DNA of 45,708 nucleotides from Opitutia bacterium (GTDB lineage: Bacteria > Verrucomicrobiota > Verrucomicrobiia > Opitutales > Coraliomargaritaceae). The notes under the pieces were generated by a model. The model searched no databases. It saw only the letters and a list, made by a program, of their open reading frames with translations, and had not been told where the DNA came from. Location of the stretch: positions 1-45,708 of the forward strand of contig JAQXBA010000120.1 in assembly GCA_029252625.1 (NCBI GenBank), read 5' to 3'. Below are positions 7,019-15,212 of the stretch, piece by piece; within the stretch, counting starts at the first letter, position 1; the number at the start of each line of letters is the position of its first letter. The position numbers and the translations under genes are program-made.

Positions 7019-8155
7019 ATGAAACGCATTGCCATTCTCGCTGAAACCTCGCTCGCCTCTGGGCGTCAAATTGTAACGGGTATTTCTCACTTTTTGGATG
7101 AGCGTAACGACTGGTCGGTCTTTCAACATTCCGGGCCTCTGGGAGCGATGGACCCTGCCGCGATCAGTCAGTGGCAAGGCGATGGGATCATCGCGCGCAT
7201 TGCCAACCCAGAGTTACTCGCGCTGATTCAAGCCAAAGGGCTGCCGACGGTCGATGTGCTGGGTAATGTTCGCCCGCAACCGTTCCCGCTGGTGAAGTGT
7301 AACGATCGCGCTATCGGAGCATCGGTCGCCAAGCATTTTGTTGAAAACGCGCACACTCAATTCGCGTTCATCGGGCTGGGAGATGAGCGTTGGTCGCTCG
7401 AGCGCGAGGAAGGTTTTAAGGACGAGCTCAAAGATTACGAGTCGGCGGTTCACACATTTCATATTCAACAGCACCACGCACAAGGGCATCCCGAGAGGAA
7501 TAGTCTTGGGGCGGTCAAAGCGTGGCTATCGGAACGCAGCACTCCGATCGGCTTGATGGTCGCCAGTGATCAACTGGCTCCCATTATCTTCGAAGCCTGT
7601 CATCAGCTCGGACTTGCGATTCCCGAACATGTCAGCGTGGTTGGCGTCGATAACGACCGCCCTTTCTGTAAGCTGTGCCGCCCTCGATTAAGCAGTGTGG
7701 AGCCTAACCATGAACAGGTCGGCTATCGTGCGGCTCAAACACTGGAGCGTTTAATCAATGGCGAAACGCTCGACGAGCAAGTAATTGAGGTTAACCTGCA
7801 CACTTTATATAAGCGACTCTCAAGTGAACTGATCGCAATTGACGATCCTGCGCTCTTGAAGGCCTTGAACAGTATCCGTGAGCACGCCTGTTCTGGGGTG
7901 AGTCTCGATGCCATTGCTAAAGTCGCAGGGCTCTCCCGGAGCGTGCTGCAACGCCGTTTTCGCCAGAAATTAAATCGCACAGTCGGTGAGGTGATACTCA
8001 ATGAAAAGCTGCGTATTGCGCGTGAAATGCTCTCGGATACCGAACTTCCTATTTCACTTGTCGCCGAGCGTAGTGGCTTCAACTGCCAAGAATATATGAA
8101 TCATATATTCAAAAAACACCTGCATACGACACCACGAAAATATCGTTTGCGCTAA
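7019..8155 (+). CDS. XylR-type transcriptional regulator (LacI-like sensor plus AraC helix-turn-helix)
   Basis: This 378-residue protein joins an N-terminal periplasmic-binding-like sensor (about residues 1-270, 'RIAILAETSLASGRQIVTGI' through 'VSVVGVDND...CRPRLSSVEPN') to a C-terminal AraC-type double HTH (about 285-378, 'LSRSVLQRRFRQKL' and 'SGFNCQEYMNHIFKKH'). Proteins of this XylR-like design bind a sugar through the sensor and activate or repress sugar genes. It is divergent from galT, so galactose or a related sugar is the likely ligand and the galTEK promoter the likely target; both are inference. I chose ATG 7019, which begins the family-like 'MKRIAILAE', over an in-frame TTG at 7001. 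Confidence 0.9.
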   Translation: MKRIAILAETSLASGRQIVTGISHFLDERNDWSVFQHSGPLGAMDPAAISQWQGDGIIARIANPELLALIQAKGLPTVDVLGNVRPQPFPLVKCNDRAIGASVAKHFVENAHTQFAFIGLGDERWSLEREEGFKDELKDYESAVHTFHIQQHHAQGHPERNSLGAVKAWLSERSTPIGLMVASDQLAPIIFEACHQLGLAIPEHVSVVGVDNDRPFCKLCRPRLSSVEPNHEQVGYRAAQTLERLINGETLDEQVIEVNLHTLYKRLSSELIAIDDPALLKALNSIREHACSGVSLDAIAKVAGLSRSVLQRRFRQKLNRTVGEVILNEKLRIAREMLSDTELPISLVAERSGFNCQEYMNHIFKKHLHTTPRKYRLR

Positions 8156-8176
8156 TCTCGGTCGTGCCGACCGAGA
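8156..8176. repeat. Hairpin between convergent genes
   Basis: TCTCGGTC, loop GTGCC, GACCGAGA is a perfect 8-bp stem directly after the regulator stop codon and before the convergent pilC gene. There is no T tract, so it is a weak terminator candidate or a REP-like element rather than a classic intrinsic terminator. Confidence 0.5.
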
Positions 8177-8209
8177 ATATCAGTTGGCTTCAGGCTTTGT
8201 TGTTGCGAA

Positions 8210-9358
8210 TTACCCGACGACGCTGGAAAGCTGGAAGATCGGCAGGAACATAGCCATGACAATGCCGCCGACGACGACACCGAGAAAGCATATTAACAGT
8301 GGTTCCATTAAGGAAGTCAGCGCGGCGACGAGGGTGTCGATTTCGCTGTCGTAAAAGTCAGCTACTTTGACCATCATACCATCGACGTTGCCAGTTTGTT
8401 CGCCTGCACGGGTCATATGTTTAACCATCGGCGGAAAATATGGATCGATTGCGAGCACTTCAGAGACCTGCCCGCCCTGACTGATGTGCTTGGAAACCTC
8501 CTTGCAGGCGGATTCGATATAGGTGTTGTCAGATGCCTTGCGAACGATTTCGAGAGTGCGCAGAATGGGTACTCCGGCTCGCATTAAGATCGCGTAGGTA
8601 CGGCAAAAGCGTGATAGGCAGACTTTACGTGTGAGTTCACCAATGACTGGCAGCTTGAGCATGGTCTGGTCTTTGATTCTGCGTCCTTTCGGCGTCGAGA
8701 CGACGCGCCTAAAGGCCCAAAGGAAGGTGGCAAAGCCAATAATGAGGAAGATGATATAGGACTTTAGGAATCCGCTGAGGTCGATCAGAATCTGCGTTGG
8801 TTTCGGCAACTCCTGGCCGAAGTCTGCAAACATCTCGGCAAACACGGGGATGACAAAGATCAGCAGGATGTTGACGAGCCCGATCGAGAGGCCGATGACG
8901 GCGGTCGGGTAGGTCATGGCGCCTTTGATCTGTTTGATCAACTTGACGGTCTCTTCAAAGTAGACCGAGGTTTTATCTAGGATTTCGGCGAGGCCTCCAC
9001 TAGCTTCACCGGCTTCGACCATCGAAATGAAGAGATTTGGAAAGGCGCGTGGATAGGCGGCGCAAGATTCGGAGAAGGATTTCCCCGCCGACACGTCGTT
9101 GCGAATATTCCGGATGATGACTTGGAATACTGGGTTTTCAGTCTGATCCTCGAGCGCTTCGAGTGAGGTAACCAAGGGCAGACCGGCTTCGAGCATGGCA
9201 GCTAGCTGTTGGGTGAAGACGGTGAGCTCCTGTAGTTTGATCTTTTTTCGCAGGGCTTGCTTCTCATAGGACTTCTGCTTGGCCAGTCTTTGCCCCTCAG
9301 AGAAACTAAGTTTTTTTTTCTTTGAAGCGTTTAGCGATGCGGGAGTGAGTGTAGCCAT
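8210..9358 (-). CDS. pilC: Type IV pilus / type II secretion inner-membrane platform protein (PilC/GspF)
   Basis: The 382-residue protein has the two T2SSF domains of PilC/GspF, each followed by membrane helices. The first contains 'FTQQLAAMLEAGLPLVTSLEAL' and 'MVEAGEASGGLAEIL', then helices near residues 155-185 and 200-220. The second contains 'CRTYAILMRAGVPILRTLEIV' and 'MTRAGEQTGNVDGMM', and the C-terminal helix 'EPLLICFLGVVVGGIVMAMFLP' is characteristic. This platform protein couples the assembly ATPase to pilin extrusion. It is alone here, with no pilB, pilT or pilin genes beside it, so the rest of the machine must be encoded elsewhere. The basic, Lys-rich N-terminus (residues 13-42) is cytoplasmic. 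Confidence 0.93.
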   Translation of the reverse strand: MATLTPASLNASKKKKLSFSEGQRLAKQKSYEKQALRKKIKLQELTVFTQQLAAMLEAGLPLVTSLEALEDQTENPVFQVIIRNIRNDVSAGKSFSESCAAYPRAFPNLFISMVEAGEASGGLAEILDKTSVYFEETVKLIKQIKGAMTYPTAVIGLSIGLVNILLIFVIPVFAEMFADFGQELPKPTQILIDLSGFLKSYIIFLIIGFATFLWAFRRVVSTPKGRRIKDQTMLKLPVIGELTRKVCLSRFCRTYAILMRAGVPILRTLEIVRKASDNTYIESACKEVSKHISQGGQVSEVLAIDPYFPPMVKHMTRAGEQTGNVDGMMVKVADFYDSEIDTLVAALTSLMEPLLICFLGVVVGGIVMAMFLPIFQLSSVVG

Positions 9359-9587
9359 AAGGTTTGATCACGAAAATTTTATCACTTAATATTTCTCTGA
9401 CTCGATCTAACTTGCAAGTATTCGAACTAGGAATATGACTTTTTTTAATATTTTTAACGACCTCTGCGCTATCTTACTCAGTCATAGAGAAAATATTAGT
9501 CTAGAAATCGACTAGATCATGCCTTGACAGCGGCGAGATCTGAGGTTTTTGTCCTTCGCTTTTCTTCAATTTTCACAGCACAACATC

Positions 9588-9728
9588 ATGGGACCAACAT
9601 ACAGACCTTCAAAACTTCGCCGCGCTCGCAAATTCGGGTTTCGCGCACGTAATGCAACACGCGGTGGCCGCAAGGTTCTTGCTGCTCGCCGTGCGAAGGG
9701 CCGTCACAGCCTCTCTGCTTCCGTCTAG
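9588..9728 (+). CDS. rpmH: 50S ribosomal protein L34 (bL34)
   Basis: A 46-residue, very basic protein reading [20 protein letters not shown] and continuing '[25 protein letters not shown]'. It matches bL34 ('R.PS..rR.R.hGFr.RM.t..Gr.vL..RR.kGR..L...'). The canonical Met after 'fRaR' is Asn here. It is followed 27 bp later by rnpA, the near-universal rpmH-rnpA order. A TTGACA hexamer (9524-9529) lies upstream, but no good -10 matches it. Confidence 0.95.
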   Translation: MGPTYRPSKLRRARKFGFRARNATRGGRKVLAARRAKGRHSLSASV

Positions 9729-9755
9729 GGCGGAGCGTAATGAGGTCACGGAGCC

Positions 9756-10130
9756 ATGGGCATCCCGACTTCTAAACGACTGCGTAAACCGCGCGAATTT
9801 CAAGAGGTCCGCAATCAGGGTAAACGTATCCTGTGCGGGCCTTTTATTTTTCAGTGTCGCCGATTGGCTGCCGATGAGAGCAAAGCACGCCGCTGCGGTG
9901 TAATTGCATCCCGAAGGGTTGGAAATGCGGTAAAACGCAACCTCGGCAAGCGGACGTTTCGTGAGCTTTTTCGCAAGCATGAATCGGCATTGCCGCTTGG
10001 TAGTGATATCGTGATTGTGCTGCGGGCGAGCTTTGATCGGCACAGCTTCAGTGACTTAGAGTCTCGTTACTTGCGCGCCTGCGCCACAATCTTAAGGGAG
10101 GCGGCGGTCGATCAAGCAGCTGAATTATAA
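9756..10130 (+). CDS. rnpA: Ribonuclease P protein component
   Basis: RnpA binds the RNase P RNA and helps it cut the 5' leader from tRNA precursors. The 124-residue basic protein carries the family RNR signature 'SRRVGNAVKRNLGKRTFRELFR' (residues 52-73) after an 'RLRKPREFQEVRNQGKR' start that matches the usual 'l.k..eF..v...Gkr' opening. It is 27 bp downstream of rpmH and a single base ahead of yidD, as in the conserved rpmH-rnpA-yidD-yidC block. An ACGGAG sequence just before the ATG is a plausible ribosome-binding site. Confidence 0.95.
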   Translation: MGIPTSKRLRKPREFQEVRNQGKRILCGPFIFQCRRLAADESKARRCGVIASRRVGNAVKRNLGKRTFRELFRKHESALPLGSDIVIVLRASFDRHSFSDLESRYLRACATILREAAVDQAAEL

Positions 10131-10131
10131 G

Positions 10132-10482
10132 ATGAATGACGAACCGCAACAGGCTCAATCGGCAGCATATCTGACGGGACGAGCGCCTTCGCTACCGGCG
10201 CAGTTGGCAGCACTGCTGGTGCGCATCTATCAATTAATACTCTCGCCGATGAAGCAGATCTTGTTCGGCTCCAACTGTTGCTGCCGCTTTCAGCCGACCT
10301 GTTCTTGCTATGCGCGATCCGCGTTGTTGCAATATGGATTTTGGCGCGGGTGGTGGTATGCATTTCGACGTATTCTACGTTGCCACCCTTGGCATCCTGG
10401 TGGATATGACCCGCTTCCGAGCTTGAACAAGCAAAAGAAAGTAGATAACTCAGCACATCCCAAATCAATTTTAGATGGATAA
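10132..10482 (+). CDS. yidD: Membrane protein insertion efficiency factor YidD
   Basis: YidD is a small membrane-associated protein that assists YidC-dependent insertion. The core, from 'LVRIYQLILSP' through 'CCCRFQPTCSCYARSALLQYGFWRGWWYAFRRILRCHPWHPGGYDPLP', is the diagnostic HPxxxGGxDPxP family sequence with its conserved cysteines. This protein is 116 residues, longer than the usual 70-85, because of an N-terminal extension (about 25 residues) and a short C-terminal tail. Its stop overlaps the yidC start by eight bases (10475-10482), which implies translational coupling. Confidence 0.95.
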   Translation: MNDEPQQAQSAAYLTGRAPSLPAQLAALLVRIYQLILSPMKQILFGSNCCCRFQPTCSCYARSALLQYGFWRGWWYAFRRILRCHPWHPGGYDPLPSLNKQKKVDNSAHPKSILDG

Positions 10483-12304
10483 GAAAAATACAATTTTAGG
10501 AATCATCTGCATCGCAGCCGGTATCGGCTTCATGTACAAGCAGACGAACGATTTAAAGGACCAGCAGGTTCAGCAACAGCAGCAAGCGGCTGCGGCGCTT
10601 GACCAAGCGAGGATCGAAGCCTCGATGGCCGATGCGGTTGTCACGGATCCTGCAGTTTCCGCGGATGAGGATATATTAGGTTTGCTGACTCAAGTCCTTG
10701 AAGTCCCCGCAGTGGTAGTTGCGCAGCCCGCGGTAGCGACTGCAGAGCAAGTCGTTACGCTCTCCAATGACTTTATCGAAGTTGAGTTTACGACCCTTGG
10801 CGGTGCGATTCGCACAGTCGAGTTTCTGCAAACGAAGACAGGGCAGCGCGACGATTATGTCTTCAATGTAGATGGTCGTCTGCCAGCTCTGAGTCTTAGC
10901 CTCGCTGCTCGCGATGGGGATATGCAGGAATTTGCACTGCCTTACTCGATCGAGCAACAGAGCGCGGATTCGATCACGTTCGTCTTTAACTCAGGTGATG
11001 GGCTGGCGCTGCGCCGTACTTATTCGCTCGCGCAGGATGGTTCAGAGCAAGACCCTTACATTATTCGCCATAGCACGACTTTTAACAATCAGGCCGCAAC
11101 ACCGCAGGCGCTATCGACGATTTATTTGAATCTGGGTACCTCGCGTCCTGTTACAGAAAAGCAACTGCCTGCGTTCTTAAATGTTGGGTATTTTGACGGC
11201 GAAGATGCGGAATTTATTGCGATTAACAAACTCACCGGCGGCAATGGATTTTTAGGTATAGGTGCCAGTGTTCCGGTCGAACAGCTTGAGCAATCCGTTC
11301 GCAGTGAGTGGGCGTCGGTCAAGAATCAGTTTTTTGCTGCTGTGCTGAGTTCGGAAACAATGGGACGCGATTTGTTTATTTATCCAGTCGAGGCAACTGA
11401 AGCTGAGGATGGCACTCGTGGTCGCCCGGGTATTTCCGGCAGCGTTGGATATGAGGTTGGCACCGTCGCTGCCGGCAGTGCTAAGACTCTAGATTTTGAT
11501 TTTTACGTTGGGCCGAAAGAATTCAAGCGCCTGCAAGCGCTCGGCAATCAGCAGGACGAAGTCATGCAGTTCGGCTTTCTCAGCTTTATTAGTAAGTTAC
11601 TGCTGTCTTTTATGTATGCGATTCATTCGGTCGTTCCTAGTTGGGGTTGGTCGATTGTGATTATGACGATTTGCATTAAGACATTGTTCTGGCCGCTTTC
11701 AGCTAAGGCGAGCCGCTCGCAGAAGCGCATGGCCAAGATTCAAGGTCCGATGGCGGAGCTTAAAGAGAAATATAAGGATAACCCTCAAAAATTACAGCAG
11801 GAGACCCTCAAGGTCTTTAAGGAAAATCAAGTCAATCCGGTGGCTGGTTGCTTGCCGATGCTTGTCCAGATGCCGATTTTCCTCGGCCTGTTCTACATGC
11901 TCCGTTCTGCCTCAGAGCTGCGCCACGAACCTTTCTTGTGGGTGAGTGACCTGTCGATGCCGGATACCATAATGTATATTGCCGGCTATCCGTTGAATCT
12001 TTTGCCATTGCTGATGGGCATCACCATGTTCTTTCAAATGCGCATGATGCCTGTTTCGCCAACTGCAGACCCTGCGCAGCAAAAGATATTCAAATTCTTG
12101 CCGTTCATCTTTTTGGTCTTCCTCTACAATTTCTCGTCTGGCCTAGTCCTCTATTGGACCGTGCAAAATCTTTTGACCATAGTTCAACAAAAGATTATCA
12201 ATAGTCAACCGGATGAGGAACTGCAGCCCGTCGTCGCCAAAGCTGCTGCAACGACAGGTAAAGGTGGTTCTCCGAGTACGAAGCCACGCAAGAAAAATAA
12301 ATAA
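10475..12304 (+). CDS. yidC: Membrane protein insertase YidC
   Basis: YidC inserts and folds inner-membrane proteins, alone or with SecYEG. The 609-residue protein has the Gram-negative layout: an N-terminal helix (residues 5-20, 'TILGIICIAAGIGFMYK'), a Gln/Ala-rich linker, a periplasmic beta-supersandwich domain (about 85-360), and the conserved Oxa1 core (about 370-580). The core has 'WGWSIVIMTICIKTLFWPLSAK', the cytoplasmic helical hairpin rich in Lys and Gln, 'NPVAGCLPMLVQMPIFLGLF' and 'FSSGLVLYWTVQNLLTIVQQ'. The C-terminal tail is Lys/Arg-rich, as in proteins that contact ribosomes. It is the last gene of the rpmH block. Confidence 0.97.
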   Translation: MDKKNTILGIICIAAGIGFMYKQTNDLKDQQVQQQQQAAAALDQARIEASMADAVVTDPAVSADEDILGLLTQVLEVPAVVVAQPAVATAEQVVTLSNDFIEVEFTTLGGAIRTVEFLQTKTGQRDDYVFNVDGRLPALSLSLAARDGDMQEFALPYSIEQQSADSITFVFNSGDGLALRRTYSLAQDGSEQDPYIIRHSTTFNNQAATPQALSTIYLNLGTSRPVTEKQLPAFLNVGYFDGEDAEFIAINKLTGGNGFLGIGASVPVEQLEQSVRSEWASVKNQFFAAVLSSETMGRDLFIYPVEATEAEDGTRGRPGISGSVGYEVGTVAAGSAKTLDFDFYVGPKEFKRLQALGNQQDEVMQFGFLSFISKLLLSFMYAIHSVVPSWGWSIVIMTICIKTLFWPLSAKASRSQKRMAKIQGPMAELKEKYKDNPQKLQQETLKVFKENQVNPVAGCLPMLVQMPIFLGLFYMLRSASELRHEPFLWVSDLSMPDTIMYIAGYPLNLLPLLMGITMFFQMRMMPVSPTADPAQQKIFKFLPFIFLVFLYNFSSGLVLYWTVQNLLTIVQQKIINSQPDEELQPVVAKAAATTGKGGSPSTKPRKKNK

Positions 12305-12390
12305 CCCCACCCCTTTGAATCTCGTGATGCGCGCTGCGCGATTTTCAGTATTTTAGTATTTCAGCGTTTTATCATTCAGCTTTTTTTAAT

Positions 12391-13134
12391 ATGTCAGGAC
12401 ACAGCAAATGGGCCACCATCAAACGTGCTAAGGGTGCTACAGACGCCAAGCGTGGTAAAATTTTCAGTGTGATCAGCAAGGACATCACCCTCGCAGCTCG
12501 TGCTGGTGGCGGTGATCCTTCGATGAATCCACGCCTGCGCACCGTGGTGGCGAAGGCGAAAGAGGCGAATATGCCGAATGATAATGTCGAGCGTGCGATC
12601 AAAAAAGGCACCGGTGAATTGCCAGGTGTCGTTTACGAAGAAATCGTCTATGAGGGCTATGCGCCGAGTGGTGTGGGACTGATTGTCGAGATTACCACTG
12701 ATAATAAAAATCGCTCTGCCTCTGAAGTGCGCAGCACGATGACTAAGAATGGGGGCAACCTCGCTGGAATCGGTGCGGTGTCATTTCAGTTCGATCACGT
12801 CGGGCAGTTCATCATCGACGCGAAGCAGACCGATGAAGAAACGCTGATGGATGTGGCACTCGAAGCAGGCGCTGAGGATATTAAGAATGAAGGGGATCAC
12901 TTCGAGGTGATTTGTCCGATGTCGGCTTATGACACGGTTTCGCAGGCCTTGAGCGAGAAAGGAATCGAATCGGAACAGTCAGATTTAGTCTATTTGCCCA
13001 ATATTACGGTGCCGATCAGCGATAAGGAGACTGCGCGTAAAGTACTGCATTTGATTGAGATTCTGGATGGCTTGGAAGATGTTAAAGCCGTCCACTCAAA
13101 TCTGGATCTTGCTGATGGCGTGCTCGACGACTGA
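12391..13134 (+). CDS. yebC: YebC/PmpR family protein
   Basis: The 247-residue sequence has the invariant opening 'SGHSKWATIKRAKGATDAKRGK', then 'NPRLRTVVAKAKEANMPNDNVERAIKKG', 'YEGYAPSGVGLIVE' and 'TDNKNRSASEVRSTMTKNGGNL', and the acidic C-terminal domain. The family was first annotated as transcriptional regulators; members, including mitochondrial TACO1, are now also linked to translation through ribosomes. It follows yidC by 86 bp containing a GCGCGC-rich imperfect hairpin, so it may be transcribed separately. Confidence 0.95.
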   Translation: MSGHSKWATIKRAKGATDAKRGKIFSVISKDITLAARAGGGDPSMNPRLRTVVAKAKEANMPNDNVERAIKKGTGELPGVVYEEIVYEGYAPSGVGLIVEITTDNKNRSASEVRSTMTKNGGNLAGIGAVSFQFDHVGQFIIDAKQTDEETLMDVALEAGAEDIKNEGDHFEVICPMSAYDTVSQALSEKGIESEQSDLVYLPNITVPISDKETARKVLHLIEILDGLEDVKAVHSNLDLADGVLDD

Positions 13135-13209
13135 GAATAGAAATTTCTAGCGCCTTTAAAAAGCCCTTGCCATATATGTTCAGGCCTCGCAGCCTAAACT
13201 TCCTAAACA

Positions 13210-13482
13210 ATGAACCCCCAAATAAATATGCCTTGTAAAATCCTTACTCTCCTTTCTCTAGTTGCTGCGGCTCTCGTATTCACTGGCTGTGATGGTCGTA
13301 AAGCACAAATGACTTCAGGGGAAACAAATGTCCTTGGCTTGTATAAAAATGTACAGGAAAGCTACGCGCCAAGTTCGCCGAATAGCTTCACCATTAACAC
13401 TAACGAACTCTACACTCGCAAGAATTTTTCTGGCGATAAGACCACACTTTTTTGGGGTTTGATTACAATCAAAGACTACTAG
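13210..13482 (+). CDS. Small predicted lipoprotein of unknown function
   Basis: This is a 90-residue protein with a hydrophobic signal and a lipobox 'LVFTGC' (Cys near residue 27), followed by Asp-Gly-Arg. An Asp at +2 favours retention in the inner membrane under the E. coli rule, which may not hold here. The mature part (about 64 residues) has 'NVLGLYKNVQESY' and ends 'TTLFWGLITIKDY'; I do not recognise the family. An in-frame ATG at codon 7 would also give a normal signal peptide. It is followed directly by a strong terminator (13507-13537) and so forms its own transcription unit. Confidence 0.75.
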   Translation: MNPQINMPCKILTLLSLVAAALVFTGCDGRKAQMTSGETNVLGLYKNVQESYAPSSPNSFTINTNELYTRKNFSGDKTTLFWGLITIKDY

Positions 13483-13506
13483 GCCGTATTGGTTCAAACA
13501 TTTCTG

Positions 13507-13537
13507 AAAGCCGCTTCCATTAGGGAGCGGCTTTTTT
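13507..13537 (+). terminator. Rho-independent terminator after the lipoprotein gene
   Basis: AAGCCGCT (13508-13515) pairs with AGCGGCTT (13526-13533) across a short loop and is followed by T residues. It separates the lipoprotein gene from oleC. Confidence 0.88.
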
Positions 13538-13580
13538 CTTGGCAAGCCTGCTCTCCTGCCACGGGATGTGAATTGATACT

Positions 13581-15200
13581 ATGCCGCACAACGTCGCTTA
13601 CTTTCTGGCTGAACAAGCTGCTCAACATCCTCATGCCGCTGCGGTGCGCGCGCCTGTCGGGCGTGAGGCTGATGGTGCGATTCGGTATGCCGAGCGTAGC
13701 TTCTCGCAGCTGGATGCCGAGGCCTCAGCGACGGCGCATTACTTCCTTGCGCGCGGGATTCAGCGCGGCACGCGTGTGCTGCTCATGGTTAAGCCGGGCT
13801 TGGATTTGATTTGTGTTGTGTTTGCGCTGTTCCGTATGGGGGCAGTGCCGATCGTGATTGACCCGGGCATGGGCTTGAAGCGTTTCTTACGCTGCGTGCG
13901 TCATTCCCAACCAGAGGCGGTGATCGGTATTCCGGCGGCGATTTGGGTGGCGCGGATTTTTAGAACTAGTTTTCGTGGGGTGTCGGTGAAGCTCTCGGTC
14001 GGTTCAGGTTTTGAGCAAACAATCGCTCGATATAATGCTCTGGGGCATTTCTCGGTCGTGGACTCTGCGGAAGATGAATTGGCGGCCGTTTTGTTTACCT
14101 CTGGTTCGACTGGGCCCGCGAAGGGAGTGTGTTATGCGCACGGTATGTTTGTCGCTCAGGTGGAAGCGATACGTGCGCAGTATGGCATAGCGCCTGGTGA
14201 AGTGGACCTGCCGATGTTGCCCGTGTTTGCTTTGTTTAATCCGGCGTTGGGAATGTGCACCGTGGTTCCAGAGATGAATCCCAGTCGCCCCGCGACGGTT
14301 GATCCAGAAAAGATCGTGCGGGCGATTCAGCAGAACTCGGTGACCAATAGTTTTGGTTCGCCAGCATTATGGACCAAGATTGCGCGTTACTGTGAGGCGC
14401 ATGCAGTGACGCTGCCGAGTGTGAGACGTATTTTGATGGCGGGCGCACCTGTGCCGCCGGCGTTGATGCAGCAGATGAAAGCGATTATTCCGAACGGCGA
14501 GATTCATACGCCGTACGGAGCCACTGAGGCTTTGCCTGTGAGTTCGATCGCATCGACGGAGGTGTTGAGCGAGACTGCCGTGCGCACCGCGCTGGGGGAG
14601 GGTACTTGCGTGGGTAAACCGTTACCGGGGGTGGATGTACGAATTATTGAGCCAGTTGATCGGCCGATTGCGACTTTTGCTGAAATCGTAGAGCTACCAG
14701 TCGGAGCGATTGGCGAAATTCTCGTGCGTGGCCCGTCTGTCACGCGTAGCTACGACCAGCGTCCAGATGCGGACGCTGATGCGAAAATCGCCGATGGCGT
14801 GGGGCATTGGCACCGCATGGGCGACCTCGGTTGGATCGGTGAGGCCGGCCGCTTGTGGTTCTGTGGCCGTAAAATCGAACATGTGCAGACTGCGGAAGGG
14901 CCGCTTTACACGGATTGCTGTGAGGCGATTTTTAATGCTCATCCGCAAGTGTTTCGCTCGGCGTTGATTGATGTCGGCGGTGGACGTCCTGCGATGGTGA
15001 TCGAGCCAGAGGCGGGCGTATTTCCGGCCGGCGGCGCGGCGCGTGCAGAGTTTATCGAAGGTCTGCGTGAGATCGCTCAGCAGCATGCCATGACGAGCAC
15101 GATTGACGCGTTCTTTTTTGAGAAATCGTTGCCGGTGGATGTGCGGCATAATGCTAAGATTCATCGTTTGTCGCTTGCGAAGAAGTTTGCAGGGGCGTAA
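13581..15200 (+). CDS. oleC: OleC-like AMP-forming ligase (beta-lactone synthetase)
   Basis: This 539-residue ANL-superfamily enzyme has the ATP motif 'FTSGSTGPAKGV' (172-183), 'YGATEALP' (312-319), 'HRMGDLGWIGEAGRLWFCGR' and a late lysine in 'HNAKIHRL' in the usual catalytic position. In the ole pathway OleC activates a 2-alkyl-3-hydroxy acid with ATP and closes it to a beta-lactone, which OleB converts to a long-chain cis-olefin. The assignment as OleC rather than a general fatty acyl ligase rests on the directly downstream oleD-like reductase (12-bp gap), a pairing typical of ole clusters. No oleA or oleB homologue is in the window. Confidence 0.85.
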   Translation: MPHNVAYFLAEQAAQHPHAAAVRAPVGREADGAIRYAERSFSQLDAEASATAHYFLARGIQRGTRVLLMVKPGLDLICVVFALFRMGAVPIVIDPGMGLKRFLRCVRHSQPEAVIGIPAAIWVARIFRTSFRGVSVKLSVGSGFEQTIARYNALGHFSVVDSAEDELAAVLFTSGSTGPAKGVCYAHGMFVAQVEAIRAQYGIAPGEVDLPMLPVFALFNPALGMCTVVPEMNPSRPATVDPEKIVRAIQQNSVTNSFGSPALWTKIARYCEAHAVTLPSVRRILMAGAPVPPALMQQMKAIIPNGEIHTPYGATEALPVSSIASTEVLSETAVRTALGEGTCVGKPLPGVDVRIIEPVDRPIATFAEIVELPVGAIGEILVRGPSVTRSYDQRPDADADAKIADGVGHWHRMGDLGWIGEAGRLWFCGRKIEHVQTAEGPLYTDCCEAIFNAHPQVFRSALIDVGGGRPAMVIEPEAGVFPAGGAARAEFIEGLREIAQQHAMTSTIDAFFFEKSLPVDVRHNAKIHRLSLAKKFAGA

Positions 15201-15212
15201 ATCTGCCTGTGT

